Positions 47,301 through 62,300 of a DNA stretch of 64,000 bases are shown here, piece after piece. The notes beneath the pieces are model-generated. The model was not told the origin of the DNA. It worked only from the letters and a program-made list of their open reading frames with translations, and did not search any database. Source of the DNA: CAYFZO01 sp965223735 (GTDB lineage: Bacteria; Pseudomonadota; Gammaproteobacteria; Poriferisulfidales; Oxydemutatoraceae); contig OZ245010.1 of NCBI GenBank assembly GCA_965223735.1, forward strand, positions 1,782,439 to 1,846,438, written 5' to 3'. The position numbers and the translations under genes are program-made. The number at the start of each line of letters is the position of its first letter. Position 1 is the first letter of the stretch.

Positions 47301-50300
47301 GAGGTGATGCCGGTGGAGGTGTCGCTGATGCTGTCCGTGGATAAGGCCACGCTGAAAGCGGACGAGACGGCGGTTGTCGAGGTGAGCCTGAGCGGGGCGC
47401 TGGCGGGCGATGAGGAGGTGTCGGTGTCGGTGTCGGTGTCGGTGACGAGCGGGGATCCGGATGTATTGTCGATCAGGTTGCCGGAGATAACGGTGTTGGA
47501 CAGCGGGAAGTCAACGCTGGCGGTGACGGTGGTGGCGCGCGAGGTGTCGGCGCCGACGCCGGTCACGTTGACGGCGGAGGCGATACGGACGACGGAGTTG
47601 AGCGTGCTGTCGGGTGAGACGATGGTGACGGTGGAGCCGGTGGATGTGACGGTGGAGTTGGCGGCGGGATCATTGCAGTTGATGCGTGGCGCGGTGGCGA
47701 CGGTGGATGTGGCATTGAGTTCGACGTTGCTGGAGGGTCGCAGTGCGACGCTGGCGTTGAGCGTGGCTCAGGGCGACGGCGACGGTCTGATGTTGCCTGA
47801 GCCGCGGGCGGTGATGTCGGCCGACGGGGAGTTGGTGGTGCTGGCGTTGAGCGCGGGTCGTTCGGCGCCGCTGGGCGTGACGATGTTGAGGTTGACGGTG
47901 TCGGGCGACGGCATGGCAGGCGAGAGGGTGTTGCTGGCGGTGGAGGTGATGCCGGTGGAGGTGTCGCTGATGCTGTCCGTGGATAAGGCCACGCTGAAAG
48001 CGGACGAGACGGCGGTTGTCGAGGTGAGCCTGAGCGGGGCGCTGGCGGGCGATGAGGAGGTGTCGGTGTCGGTGTCGGTGTCGGTGACGAGCGGGGATCC
48101 GGATGTATTGTCGATCAGGTTGCCGGAGATAACGGTGTTGGACAGCGGGAAGTCAACGCTGGCGGTGACGGTGGTGGCGCGCGAGGTGTCGGCGCCGACG
48201 CCGGTCACGTTGACGGCGGAGGCGATACGGACGACGGAGTTGAGCGTGCTGTCGGGTGAGACGATGGTGACGGTGGAGCCGGTGGAGCCGGTGGATGTGA
48301 CGGTGGATGTGACGGTGGAGTTGGCGGCGGGATCATTGCAGTTGATGCGTGGCGCGGTGGCGACGGTGGATGTGGCATTGAGTTCGACGTTGCTGGAGGG
48401 TCGCAGTGCGACGCTGGCGTTGAGCGTGGCTCAGGGCGACGGCGACGGTCTGATGTTGCCTGAGCCGCGGGCGGTGATGTCGGCCGACGGGGAGTTGGTG
48501 GTGCTGGAGTTGAGCGCGGGTCGTTCGGCGCCGCTGGGCGTGACGATGTTGAGGTTGACGGTGTCGGGCGACGGCATGGCAGGCGAGAGGGTGTTGCTGG
48601 CGGTGGAGGTGATGCCGGTGGAGGTGTCGCTGATGCTGTCCGTGGATAAGGCCACGCTGAAAGCGGACGAGACGGCGGTTGTCGAGGTGAGCCTGAGCGG
48701 GGCGCTGGCGGGCGATGAGGAGGTGTCGGTGTCGGTGACGAGCGGGGATCCGGATGTATTGTCGATCAGGTTGCCGGAGATAACGGTGTTGGACAGCGGG
48801 AAGTCAACGCTGGCGGTGACGGTGGTGGCGCGCGAGGTGTCGGCGCCGACGCCGGTCACGTTGACGGCGGAGGCGATACGGACGACGGAGTTGAGCGTGC
48901 TGTCGGGTGAGACGATGGTGACGGTGGAGCCGGTGGATGTGACGGTGGAGTTGGCGGCGGGATCATTGCAGTTGATGCGTGGCGCGGTGGCGACGGTGGA
49001 TGTGGCATTGAGTTCGACGTTGCTGGAGGGTCGCAGTGCGACGCTGGCGTTGAGCGTGGCTCAGGGCGACGGCGACGGTCTGATGTTGCCTGAGCCGCGG
49101 GTGCTGGTGCCGGCTGACGGGATGTCGGTGGCGCTGGCGTTGAGTGCGCCACGTGCGGCGATGCTTGGTGTGACAACGTTGAGGTTGACGGTGTCTGGCG
49201 ATGGTATTGCAGGCGAGAGGGCGTTGCTGGCGGTGGAAGTGATTCCGTTCGAGGTGTCGCTGAGGTTGCCCGAGGTCGCGCTCAGAGAAGGCGAGACGAA
49301 GGTCGTGTTGGTGAGCTTGAGTGACGCGTTGGTGGGTGAGGAGTCGGTGTCGGTGTCGGTGTCGGTGACGAGCGGGGATCCGGATGTATTGTCGATCGAG
49401 TTGCCGGAGATAACGGTGTTGGACAGCGGGAAGTCAACGCTGGAGGTGACGGTGGTGGCGCGCGAGGTGTCGGTGCCGGAGAGGGTGATGTTGCGCGCGG
49501 AGGCGACGAAGACGACGGAGTTGAGCGTGTCGGGCGGAGAGACGGTGGTGACGGTGGAGCCGGGGGATGTGACGGCGACGTTGACGACGGAGTCGTTGCA
49601 GTTGAGGCGCGGCGCCTCGACGCAGGTGGTCGTCGAGTTGAGCCCGGTGTTGCTGGGAGGCAGTGGTACGACGCTGATGTTGAGCGTCGTTGAAGGTGGT
49701 GAAGGGTTATCGGGATTGCTCGTGGGGCAGGAGCTGACGTCTGACGAGACCCTGGTGGAGTTGGCGTTGAGCGCGGATTGTTCGGCGCCGCTGGGTGTAT
49801 CAACGCTGAGATTGACGGTGGTGAGTGAAGGCGTGGAAACCGAAGAAGTGTTGTTGACGGTGGAGGTGATTCCGTTCGAGGTGTCGCTGGTGCTGTCCGT
49901 GGATAAGGACACGCTGAAAGCGGACGAGACGGCGGTTGTCGAGGTGAGCCTGAGCGGGGCGCTGGCGGGCGAGGAATCGGTGTCGGTGTCGGTGACGAGC
50001 GGGGATCCGGATGTATTGTCGATCGAGTTGCCGGAGATAACGGTGTTGGACAGCGAGAAGTCAACGCTGGCGGTGACGGTGGTGGCGCGCGAGGTGTCGG
50101 CGCCGACGCCGGTCACGTTGACGGCGGAGGCGATACGGACGACGGAGTTGAGCGTGCTGTCGGGTGAGACGATGGTGACGGTGGAGCCGGTGGAGCCGGT
50201 GGATGTGACGGTGGAGTTGGCGGCGGGATCATTGCAGTTGATGCGTGGCGCGGAGGCGACGGTGGATGTGGCATTGAGTTCGACGTTGACGGCGGGCCGC

Positions 50301-53300
50301 AGTGCGACGCTGGCGCTGGAGGGCGACGGCGACGGTCTGATGTTGCCTGAGCCGCGGGCGGTGATGTCGGCCGACGGGGAGTTGGTGGTGCTGGAGTTGA
50401 GCGCGGGTCGTTCGGCGCCGCTGGGCGTGACGACGTTGAGGTTGACGGTGTCGGGCGACGGCATGGCAGGCGAGAGGGTGTTGCTGGCGGTGGAGGTGAT
50501 CCCGGTGGAGGTGTCGCTGGTGCTGTCCGTGGATAAGGTCACGCTGAAAGCGGACGAGACAGCGGTTGTCGAGGTGAGCCTGAGTGACGCGTTGGTGGGT
50601 GAGGAGTCGGTGTCGGTGTCGGTGACGAGCGGGGATCCGGATGTATTGTCGATTGAGTTGCCGGAGATAACGGTGTTGGACAGCGGGAAGTCAACGCTGG
50701 AGGTGACGGTGGCGGCGCGCGAGGTGGCGTCGTCGGTGCCGGTGACATTGACGGGGCAGGCGACGAAGACGACGGAGTTGAGCGTGTTGGGCGGAGAGAC
50801 GGTGGTGACGGTGGAGCCGGTGGAGCCGGTGGATGTGACGGCGACGTTGGAGACGACGGAGTCGTTGCAGTTGATGCGTGGCGCGGTGGAGCCGGTGGAT
50901 GTGGCATTGAGTTCGACGTTGACGGCGGGCCGCAGTGCGACGCTGGCGCTGGAGGCGGCTGAAGGCGATGGTGAAGGGCTGATGCTGCCTTCGCGGGCGG
51001 TGACGTCGGCTGACGGGACCCGGGTGGAGTTTGCGTTGAGCGCGGATCGTTCGGCGGCGCTGGGCGTGACGACGTTGAGGTTGACGGTGTCGGGCGACGG
51101 CATTGCAGGCGACAGGGTGTTGCTGGCGGTGGAGGTGATCCCGGTGGAGGTGTCGCTGGTGCTGTCCGTGGATAAGGACACGCTGAAAGCGGAAGAGACG
51201 GCGGTTGTCGAGGTGAGCTTGAGTGACGCGTTGGTGGGTGAGGAGTCGGTGTCGGTGTCGGTGACGAGCGGGGATCCGGATGTATTGTCGATTGAGTTGC
51301 CGGAGATAACGGTGTTGGACAGCGGGAAGTCAACGCTGGAGGTGACGGTGGCGGCGCGCGAGGTGGCGTCGTCGGTGCCGGTGACATTGATGGGGCAGGC
51401 GACGAAGACGACGGAGTTGAGCGTGTCGGGCGGAGAGACGGTGGTGACGGTGGAGCCGGGGGATGTGACGGCGACGTTGACGACGGAGTCGTTGCAGTTG
51501 AGGCGCGGCGCCTCGACGCAGGTGGTCGTCGAGTTGAGCCCGGTGTTGCTGGGAGGCAGTGGTACGACGCTGATGTTGAGCGTCGTTGAAGGTGGTGAAG
51601 GGTTATCGGGATTGCTCGTGGGGCAGGAGCTGACGTCTGACGAGACCCTGGTGGAGTTGGCGTTGAGCGCAGATTGTTCGGCGCCGCTGGGTGTATCAAC
51701 GCTGAGATTGACGGTGGTGAGTGAAGGCGTGGAAACCGAAGAAGTGTTGTTGACGGTGGAGGTGATTCCGTTCGAGGTGTCGCTGGTGCTGTCCGTGGAT
51801 AAGGACACGCTGAAAGCGGACGAGACGGCGGTTGTCGAGGTGAGCCTGAGCGGGGCGCTGGCGGGCGAGGAATCGGTGTCGGTGTCGGTGACGAGCGGGG
51901 ATCCGGATGTATTGTCGATCGAGTTGCCGGAGATAACGGTGTTGGACAGCGAGAAGTCAACGCTGGCGGTGACGGTGGTGGCGCGCGAGGTGTCGGCGCC
52001 GACGCCGGTCACGTTGACGGCGGAGGCGATACGGACGACGGAGTTGAGCGTGCTGTCGGGTGAGACGATGGTGACGGTGGAGCCGGTGGAGCCGGTGGAG
52101 CCGGTGGATGTGACGGTGGAGTTGGCGGCGGGATCATTGCAGTTGATGCGTGGCGCGGAGGCGACGGTGGATGTGGCATTGAGTTCGACGTTGCTGGAGG
52201 GTCGCAGTGCGACGCTGGCGTTGAGCGTGGCTCAGGGCGACGGCGACGGTCTGATGTTGCCTGAGCCGCGGGCGGTGATGTCGGCCGACGGGGAGTTGGT
52301 GGTGCTGGAGTTGAGCGCGGGTCGTTCGGCGCCGCTGGGCGTGACGACGTTGAGGTTGACGGTGTCGGGCGACGGCATGGCAGGCGACAGGGTGTTGCTG
52401 GCGGTGGAGGTGATCCCGGTGGAGGTGTCGCTGGTGCTGTCCGTGGATAAGGTCACGCTGAAAGCGGACGAGACAGCGGTTGTCGAGGTGAGCCTGAGCG
52501 GGGCGCTGGCGGGCGATGAGGAGGTGTCGGTGTCGGTGTCGGTGACGAGCGGGGATCCGGATGTATTGTCGATCGAGTTGCCGGAGATAACGGTGTTGGA
52601 CAGCGGGAAGTCAACGCTGGCGGTGACGGTGGTGGCGCGCGAGGTGGCGTCGTCGGTGCCGGTGACATTGACGGGGCAGGCGACGAAGACGACGGAGTTG
52701 AGCGTGTTGGGCGGAGAGACGGTGGTGACGGTGGAGCCGGTGGAGCCGGTGGCTGTGACGGTGGAGTTGGCGGCGGGATCATTGCAGTTGATGCGTGGCG
52801 CGGAGGCGACGGTGGATGTGGCATTGAGTTCGACGTTGACGGCGGGCCGCAGTGGGACGCTGGCGTTGAGCGTGGCTGAAGGCGATGGTGAAGAGCTAGG
52901 GCTGGTGCTGCCTTCGCAGGCGGTGATACCGGTCGACGGGGAGTTGGTGGCGCTGGCGTTGAGCGCGGGTCGTTCGGCGCCGCTGGGCGTGACGACGTTG
53001 AGGTTGACGGTGTCGGGCGACGGCATGGCAGGCGACAGGGTGTTGCTGGCGGTGGAGGTGATCCCGGTGGAGGTGTCGCTGGTGCTGTCCGTGGATAAGG
53101 ACACGCTGAAAGCGGACGAGACGGCGGTTGTCGAGGTGAGCCTGAGCGGGGCGCTGGCGGGCGATGAGGAGGTGTCGGTGTCGGTGACGAGCGGGGATCC
53201 GGATGTATTGTCGATCGAGTTGCCGGAGATAATGGTGTTGGACAGCGGGAAGTCAACGCTGGAGGTGACGGTGGTGGCGCGCGAGGTGGCGTCGTCGGTG

Positions 53301-56300
53301 CCGGTGACATTGACGGGGCAGGCGACGAAGACGACGGAGTTGAGCGTGTTGGGCGGAGAGACGGTGGTGACGGTGGAGCCGGTGGAGCCAGTGGCTGTGA
53401 CGGTGGAGTTGGCGGCGGGATCATTGCAGTTGATGCGTGGCGCGGAGGCGACGGTGGATGTGGCATTGAGTTCGACGTTGACGGCGGGCCGCAGTGCGAC
53501 GCTGGCGTTGAGCGTGGCTGAAGGCGATGGTGAAGAGCTAGGGCTGGTGCTGCCTTCGCAGGCGGTGATACCGGTCGACGGGGAGTTGGTGGCGCTGGCG
53601 TTGAGCGTGGGTCGTTCGGCGCCGCTGGGCGTGACGACGTTGAGGTTGACGGTGTCGGGCGACGGCATTGCAGGCGACAGGGTGTTGCTGGCGGTGGAGG
53701 TGATCCCGGTGGAGGTGTCGCTGGTGCTGTCCGTGGATAAGGTCACGTTGAAAGCGGACGAGACGGCGGTTGTCGAGGTGAGCCTGAGCGGGGCGCTGGC
53801 GGGCGATGAGGAGGTGTCGGTGTCGGTGACGAGCGGGGATCCGGATGTATTGTCGATCGAGTTGCCGGAGATAACGGTGTTGGACAGCGGGAAGTCAACG
53901 CTGGAGGTGACGGTGGCGGCGCGCGAGGTGGCGTCGTCGGTGCCGGTGACATTGACGGGGCAGGCGACGAAGACGACGGAGTTGAGCGTGTTGGGCGGAG
54001 AGACGGTGGTGACGGTGGAGCCGGTGGATGTGACGGTGGAGTTGGCGGCGGGATCATTGCAGTTGATGCGTGGCGCGGAGGCGACGGTGGATGTGGCATT
54101 GAGTTCGACGTTGCTGGAGGGTCGCAGTGCGACGCTGGCGTTGAGCGTGGCTCAGGGCGACGGCGACGGTCTGATGTTGCCTGAGCCGCGGGCGGTGATG
54201 TCGGCCGACGGGGAGTTGGTGGTGCTGGAGTTGAGCGCGGGTCGTTCGGCGCCGCTGGGCGTGACGATGTTGAGGTTGACGGTGTCGGGCGACGGCATGG
54301 CAGGCGAGAGGGTGTTGCTGGCGGTGGAGGTGATGCCGGTGGAGGTGTCGCTGATGCTGTCCGTGGATAAGGCCACGCTGAAAGCGGACGAGACGGCGGT
54401 TGTCGAGGTGAGCCTGAGCGGGGCGCTGGCGGGCGATGAGGAGGTGTCGGTGTCGGTGTCGGTGACGAGCGGGGATCCGGATGTATTGTCGATCAGGTTG
54501 CCGGAGATAACGGTGTTGGACAGCGGGAAGTCAACGCTGGCGGTGACGGTGGTGGCGCGCGAGGTGTCGGCGCCGACGCCGGTCACGTTGACGGCGGAGG
54601 CGATACGGACGACGGAGTTGAGCGTGCTGTCGGGTGAGACGATGGTGACGGTGGAGCCGGTGGAGCCGGTGGAGCCGGTGGATGTGACGGTGGAGTTGGC
54701 GGCGGGATCATTGCAGTTGATGCGTGGCGCGGTGGCGACGGTGGATGTGGCATTGAGTTCGACGTTGCTGGAGGGTCGCAGTGCGACGCTGGCGTTGAGC
54801 GTGGCTCAGGGCGACGGCGACGGTCTGATGTTGCCTGAGCCGCGGGCGGTGATGTCGGCCGACGGGGAGTTGGTGGTGCTGGAGTTGAGCGCGGGTCGTT
54901 CGGCGCCGCTGGGCGTGACGATGTTGAGGTTGACGGTGTCGGGCGACGGCATGGCAGGCGAGAGGGTGTTGCTGGCGGTGGAGGTGATACCGGTGGAGGT
55001 GTCGCTGATGCTGTCCGTGGATAAGGCCACGCTGAAAGCGGACGAGACGGCGGTTGTCGAGGTGAGCCTGAGCGGGGCGCTGGCGGGCGATGAGGAGGTG
55101 TCGGTGTCGGTGACGAGCGGGGATCCGGATGTATTGTCGATCAGGTTGCCGGAGATAACGGTGTTGGACAGCGGGAAGTCAACGCTGGCGGTGACGGTGG
55201 TGGCGCGCGAGGTGTCGGCGCCGACGCCGGTCACGTTGACGGCGGAGGCGATACGGACGACGGAGTTGAGCGTGCTGTCGGGTGAGACGATGGTGACGGT
55301 GGAGCCGGTGGAGCCGGTGGATGTGACGGTGGATGTGACGGTGGAGTTGGCGGCGGGATCATTGCAGTTGATGCGTGGCGCGGTGGCGACGGTGGATGTG
55401 GCATTGAGTTCGACGTTGCTGGAGGGTCGCAGTGCGACGCTGGCGTTGAGCGTGGCTCAGGGCGACGGCGACGGTCTGATGTTGCCTGAGCCGCGGGCGG
55501 TGATGTCGGCCGACGGGGAGTTGGTGGTGCTGGAGTTGAGCGCGGGTCGTTCGGCGCCGCTGGGCGTGACGATGTTGAGGTTGACGGTGTCGGGCGACGG
55601 CATGGCAGGCGAGAGGGTGTTGCTGGCGGTGGAGGTGATGCCGGTGGAGGTGTCGCTGATGCTGTCCGTGGATAAGGCCACGCTGAAAGCGGACGAGACG
55701 GCGGTTGTCGAGGTGAGCCTGAGCGGGGCGCTGGCGGGCGATGAGGAGGTGTCGGTGTCGGTGTCGGTGACGAGCGGGGATCCGGATGTATTGTCGATCA
55801 GGTTGCCGGAGATAACGGTGTTGGACAGCGGGAAGTCAACGCTGGCGGTGACGGTGGTGGCGCGCGAGGTGTCGGCGCCGACGCCGGTCACGTTGACGGC
55901 GGAGGCGATACGGACGACGGAGTTGAGCGTGCTGTCGGGTGAGACGATGGTGACGGTGGAGCCGGTGGAGCCGGTGGAGCCGGTGGATGTGACGGTGGAG
56001 TTGGCGGCGGGATCATTGCAGTTGATGCGTGGCGCGGTGGCGACGGTGGATGTGGCATTGAGTTCGACGTTGCTGGAGGGTCGCAGTGCGACGCTGGCGT
56101 TGAGCGTGGCTCAGGGCGACGGCGACGGTCTGATGTTGCCTGAGCCGCGGGCGGTGATGTCGGCCGACGGGGAGTTGGTGGTGCTGGAGTTGAGCGCGGG
56201 TCGTTCGGCGCCGCTGGGCGTGACGATGTTGAGGTTGACGGTGTCGGGCGACGGCATGGCAGGCGAGAGGGTGTTGCTGGCGGTGGAGGTGATGCCGGTG

Positions 56301-59300
56301 GAGGTGTCGCTGATGCTGTCCGTGGATAAGGCCACGCTGAAAGCGGACGAGACGGCGGTTGTCGAGGTGAGCCTGAGCGGGGCGCTGGCGGGCGATGAGG
56401 AGGTGTCGGTGTCGGTGTCGGTGACGAGCGGGGATCCGGATGTATTGTCGATCAGGTTGCCGGAGATAACGGTGTTGGACAGCGGGAAGTCAACGCTGGC
56501 GGTGACGGTGGTGGCGCGCGAGGTGTCGGCGCCGACGCCGGTCACGTTGACGGCGGAGGCGATACGGACGACGGAGTTGAGCGTGCTGTCGGGTGAGACG
56601 ATGGTGACGGTGGAGCCGGTGGAGCCGGTGGAGCCGGTGGAGCCGGTGGATGTGACGGTGGAGTTGGCGGCGGGATCATTGCAGTTGATGCGTGGCGCGG
56701 TGGCGACGGTGGATGTGGCATTGAGTTCGACGTTGCTGGAGGGTCGCAGTGCGACGCTGGCGTTGAGCGTGGCTCAGGGCGACGGCGACGGTCTGATGTT
56801 GCCTGAGCCGCGGGCGGTGATGTCGGCCGACGGGGAGTTGGTGGTGCTGGAGTTGAGCGCGGGTCGTTCGGCGCCGCTGGGCGTGACGATGTTGAGGTTG
56901 ACGGTGTCGGGCGACGGCATGGCAGGCGAGAGGGTGTTGCTGGCGGTGGAGGTGATGCCGGTGGAGGTGTCGCTGATGCTGTCCGTGGATAAGGCCACGC
57001 TGAAAGCGGACGAGACGGCGGTTGTCGAGGTGAGCCTGAGCGGGGCGCTGGCGGGCGATGAGGAGGTGTCGGTGTCGGTGTCGGTGACGAGCGGGGATCC
57101 GGATGTATTGTCGATCAGGTTGCCGGAGATAACGGTGTTGGACAGCGGGAAGTCAACGCTGGCGGTGACGGTGGTGGCGCGCGAGGTGTCGGCGCCGACG
57201 CCGGTCACGTTGACGGCGGAGGCGATACGGACGACGGAGTTGAGCGTGCTGTCGGGTGAGACGATGGTGACGGTGGAGCCGGTGGAGCCGGTGGATGTGA
57301 CGGTGGAGTTGGCGGCGGGATCATTGCAGTTGATGCGTGGCGCGGTGGCGACGGTGGATGTGGCATTGAGTTCGACGTTGCTGGAGGGTCGCAGTGCGAC
57401 GCTGGCGTTGAGCGTGGCTCAGGGCGACGGCGACGGTCTGATGTTGCCTGAGCCGCGGGCGGTGATGTCGGCCGACGGGGAGTTGGTGGTGCTGGAGTTG
57501 AGCGCGGGTCGTTCGGCGCCGCTGGGCGTGACGATGTTGAGGTTGACGGTGTCGGGCGACGGCATGGCAGGCGAGAGGGTGTTGCTGGCGGTGGAGGTGA
57601 TACCGGTGGAGGTGTCGCTGATGCTGTCCGTGGATAAGGCCACGCTGAAAGCGGACGAGACGGCGGTTGTCGAGGTGAGCCTGAGCGGGGCGCTGGCGGG
57701 CGATGAGGAGGTGTCGGTGTCGGTGTCGGTGACGAGCGGGGATCCGGATGTATTGTCGATCAGGTTGCCGGAGATAACGGTGTTGGACAGCGGGAAGTCA
57801 ACGCTGGCGGTGACGGTGGTGGCGCGCGAGGTGTCGGCGCCGACGCCGGTCACGTTGACGGCGGAGGCGATACGGACGACGGAGTTGAGCGTGCTGTCGG
57901 GTGAGACGATGGTGACGGTGGAGCCGGTGGAGCCGGTGGAGCCGGTGGATGTGACGGTGGAGTTGGCGGCGGGATCATTGCAGTTGATGCGTGGCGCGGT
58001 GGCGACGGTGGATGTGGCATTGAGTTCGACGTTGCTGGAGGGTCGCAGTGCGACGCTGGCGTTGAGCGTGGCTCAGGGCGACGGCGACGGTCTGATGTTG
58101 CCTGAGCCGCGGGCGGTGATGTCGGCCGACGGGGAGTTGGTGGTGCTGGAGTTGAGCGCGGGTCGTTCGGCGCCGCTGGGCGTGACGATGTTGAGGTTGA
58201 CGGTGTCGGGCGACGGCATGGCAGGCGAGAGGGTGTTGCTGGCGGTGGAGGTGATGCCGGTGGAGGTGTCGCTGATGCTGTCCGTGGATAAGGCCACGCT
58301 GAAAGCGGACGAGACGGCGGTTGTCGAGGTGAGCCTGAGCGGGGCGCTGGCGGGCGATGAGGAGGTGTCGGTGTCGGTGACGAGCGGGGATCCGGATGTA
58401 TTGTCGATCAGGTTGCCGGAGATAACGGTGTTGGACAGCGGGAAGTCAACGCTGGCGGTGACGGTGGTGGCGCGCGAGGTGTCGGCGCCGACGCCGGTCA
58501 CGTTGACGGCGGAGGCGATACGGACGACGGAGTTGAGCGTGCTGTCGGGTGAGACGATGGTGACGGTGGAGCCGGTGGAGCCGGTGGAGCCGGTGGATGT
58601 GACGGTGGAGTTGGCGGCGGGATCATTGCAGTTGAGGCGTGGCGCGGAGGCGACGGTGGATGTGGCATTGAGTTCGACGTTGACGGCGGGCCGCAGTGCG
58701 ACGTTGACGTTGCAGGGCGACGGCGACGGTCTGATGTTGCCTGAGCCGCGGGCGGTGATGTCGGCCGACGGGATGTCGGTGGCGCTGGCGTTGAGTGCGC
58801 CACGTGCGGCGATGCTTGGTGTGACAACGTTGAGGTTGACGGTGTTTGGCGATGGTATTGCAGGCGAGAGGGCGTTGCTGGCGGTGGAAGTGATTCCGTT
58901 CGAGGTGTCGCTGAGGTTGCCCGAGGTCGCGCTCAGAGAAGGCGAGACGAAGGTCGTGTTGGTGAGCTTGAGTGACGCGTTGGTGGGTGAGGAGTCGGTG
59001 TCGGTGTCGGTGTCGGTGACGAGCGGGGATCCGGATGTATTGTCGATCGAGTTGCCGGAGATAACGGTGTTGGACAGCGGGAAGTCAACGCTGGAGGTGA
59101 CGGTGGTGGCGCGCGAGGTGTCGGTGCCGGAGAGGGTGATGTTGCGCGCGGAGGCGACGAAGACGACGGAGTTGAGCGTGTTGCCCGGCGAGGCGACGGC
59201 GACGGTGGAGCCGGTGGAGCCGGTGGATGTGACGGTGGAGTTGGCGGCGGGATCATTGCAGTTGATGCGTGGCGCGGAGGCGACGGTGGATGTGGCATTG

Positions 59301-62300
59301 AGTTCGACGTTGACGGCGGGCCGCAGTGCGACGTTGACGTTGCAGGGCGACGGCGACGGTCTGATGTTGCCTGAGCCGCGGGTGCTGGTGCCGGCTGACG
59401 GGATGTCGGTGGCGCTGGCGTTGAGTGCGCCACGTGCGGCGATGCTTGGTGTGACAACGTTGAGGTTGACGGTGTCTGGCGATGGTATTGCAGGCGAGAG
59501 GGCGTTGCTGGCGGTGGAAGTGATTCCGTTCGAGGTGTCGCTGAGGTTGCCCGAGGTCGCGCTCAGAGAAGGCGAGACGAAGGTCGTGTTGGTGAGCTTG
59601 AGTGACGCGTTGGTGGGTGAGGAGTCGGTGTCGGTGTCGGTGACGAGCGGGGATCCGGATGTATTGTCGATCGAGTTGCCGGAGATAACGGTGTTGGACA
59701 GCGGGAAGTCAACGCTGGAGGTGACGGTGGTGGCGCGCGAGGTGTCGGTGCCGGAGAGGGTGATGTTGCGCGCGGAGGCGACGAAGACGACGGAGTTGAG
59801 CGTGTTGCCCGGCGAGGCGACGGCGACGGTGGAGCCGGTGGAGCCGGTGGAGCCGGTGGATGTGACGGTGGAGTTGGCGGCGGGATCATTGCAGTTGAGG
59901 CGTGGCGCGGAGGCGACGGTGGATGTGGCATTGAGTTCGACGTTGACGGCGGGCCGCAGTGCGACGTTGACGTTGCAGGGCGACGGCGACGGTCTGATGT
60001 TGCCTGAGCCGCGGGCGGTGATGTCGGCCGACGGGATGTCGGTGGCGCTGGCGTTGAGTGCGCCACGTGCGGCGATGCTTGGTGTGACAACGTTGAGGTT
60101 GACGGTGTTTGGCGATGGTATTGCAGGCGAGAGGGCGTTGCTGGCGGTGGAAGTGATTCCGTTCGAGGTGTCGCTGAGGTTGCCCGAGGTCGCGCTCAGA
60201 GAAGGCGAGACGAAGGTCGTGTTGGTGAGCTTGAGTGACGCGTTGGTGGGTGAGGAGTCGGTGTCGGTGTCGGTGACGAGCGGGGATCCGGATGTATTGT
60301 CGATCGAGTTGCCGGAGATAACGGTGTTGGACAGCGGGAAGTCAACGCTGGAGGTGACGGTGGTGGCGCGCGAGGTGTCGGTGCCGGAGAGGGTGATGTT
60401 GCGCGCGGAGGCGACGAAGACGACGGAGTTGAGCGTGTTGCCCGGCGAGGCGACGGCGACGGTGGAGCCGGTGGAGCCGGTGGATGTGACGGTGGAGTTG
60501 GCGGCGGGATCATTGCAGTTGAGGCGTGACACGATGGCGACGGTGGATGTGGCATTGAGTTCGACGTTGACGGCGGGCCGCAGTGCGACGTTGACGTTGC
60601 AGGGCGACGGCGACGGTCTGATGTTGCCTGAGCCGCGGGTGCTGGTGCCGGCTGACGGGATGTCGGTGGCGCTGGCGTTGAGTGCGCCACGTGCGGCGAT
60701 GCTTGGTGTGACAACGTTGAGGTTGACGGTGTCTGGCGATGGTATTGCAGGCGAGAGGGCGTTGCTGGCGGTGGAAGTGATTCCGTTCGAGGTGTCGCTG
60801 AGGTTGCCCGAGGTCGCGCTCAGAGAAGGCGAGACGAAGGTCGTGTTGGTGAGCTTGAGTGACGCGTTGGTGGGTGAGGAGTCGGTGTCGGTGTCGGTGA
60901 CGAGCGGGGATCCGGATGTATTGTCGATCGAGTTGCCGGAGATAACGGTGTTGGACAGCGGGAAGTCAACGCTGGAGGTGACGGTGGTGGCGCGCGAGGT
61001 GTCGGTGCCGGAGAGGGTGATGTTGCGTGCGGAGGCGACGAAGACGACGGAGTTGAGCGTGTTGCCCGGCGAGGCGACGGCGACGGTGGGACCGTCGGTC
61101 GAGGTGATTTCGGCCGTATCGGGCACGTTGCAGTTGATGCGCGGCGCCTCGACGCAGGTGGTCGTGGAACTGAGCTCGGCGTTGCTGGGAGGCGGTGGTA
61201 CGACGCTGACGTTGAGCGTCGTTGAAGGTGGTGAAGGGTTATCGGGATTGCCCGTGGAGCAGGAGCTGGCGTCTGGCGAGACCCGGGTGGAGTTGGCGTT
61301 GAGCGCGAATCGTTCGGCGCCGCTGGGTGTATCAACGCTGAGATTGACGGTGGAGAGTGAAGGCGTGGAAACCGAAGAAGTGTCGTTGACGGTGGAAGTG
61401 ATCCCGTTCGAGGTGTCGCTGGTGTTGTCTGCGGACAGGGAGGCGCTGAAGCCGGATGAGACCGCGGTTGTGACGGTGAGCTTGAGCGCCCGGCTGATAG
61501 ACGGGGAGTCGGTGCTGGTGACGGTGTCGAGCGGGGATTCGAATGCGCTGTCGGTGGAGGTGCCGGCGTCGTCGGTGTTGAGCAGCGCAACGTCGACAGT
61601 GGAGGTGACGGTGCGTGGTCTGGATGTATCGACACCGACGCCGGTCACGTTGACGGCGGAGGCGACACGGACGACGGAATTGAGCGTGCTGCCGGGTGAG
61701 ACGATGGTGACGGCGGAGCCGAAGGACGCGACGGTCGAGTTGGTGGTGGAATCGTTGCAGTTGAGGCGGAATGCTTCGACACAGGTGGTCGTGGAATTGA
61801 GTTCGGCGTTGCTGGAGGGTCGCAGCGCGATGTTGACGTTGAGCGTGGATCAGGGCGACGGCGACGGTCTGATGTTGCCTGGGTCGCGGTTGTTGACGTC
61901 GGCTGACGGGATGTCGGTGGCGCTGGCGTTGAGTGCGACACGTGCGGCGATGCTTGGTGTGACGACGTTGAGGTTGACGGTGTCGGGCGACGGCATGGCA
62001 GGCGAGAGGGTGTTGCTGGCGGTGGAGGTGATGCCGGTGGAGGTGTCGCTGATGCTGTCCGTGGATAAGGCCACGCTGAAAGCGGACGAGACGGCGGTTG
62101 TCGAGGTGAGCCTGAGCGGGGCGCTGGCGGGCGATGAGGAGGTGTCGGTGTCGGTGTCGGTGACGAGCGGGGATCCGGATGTATTGTCGATCAGGTTGCC
62201 GGAGATAACGGTGTTGGACAGCGGGAAGTCAACGCTGGCGGTGACGGTGGTGGCGCGCGAGGTGTCGGCGCCGACGCCGGTCACGTTGACGGCGGAGGCG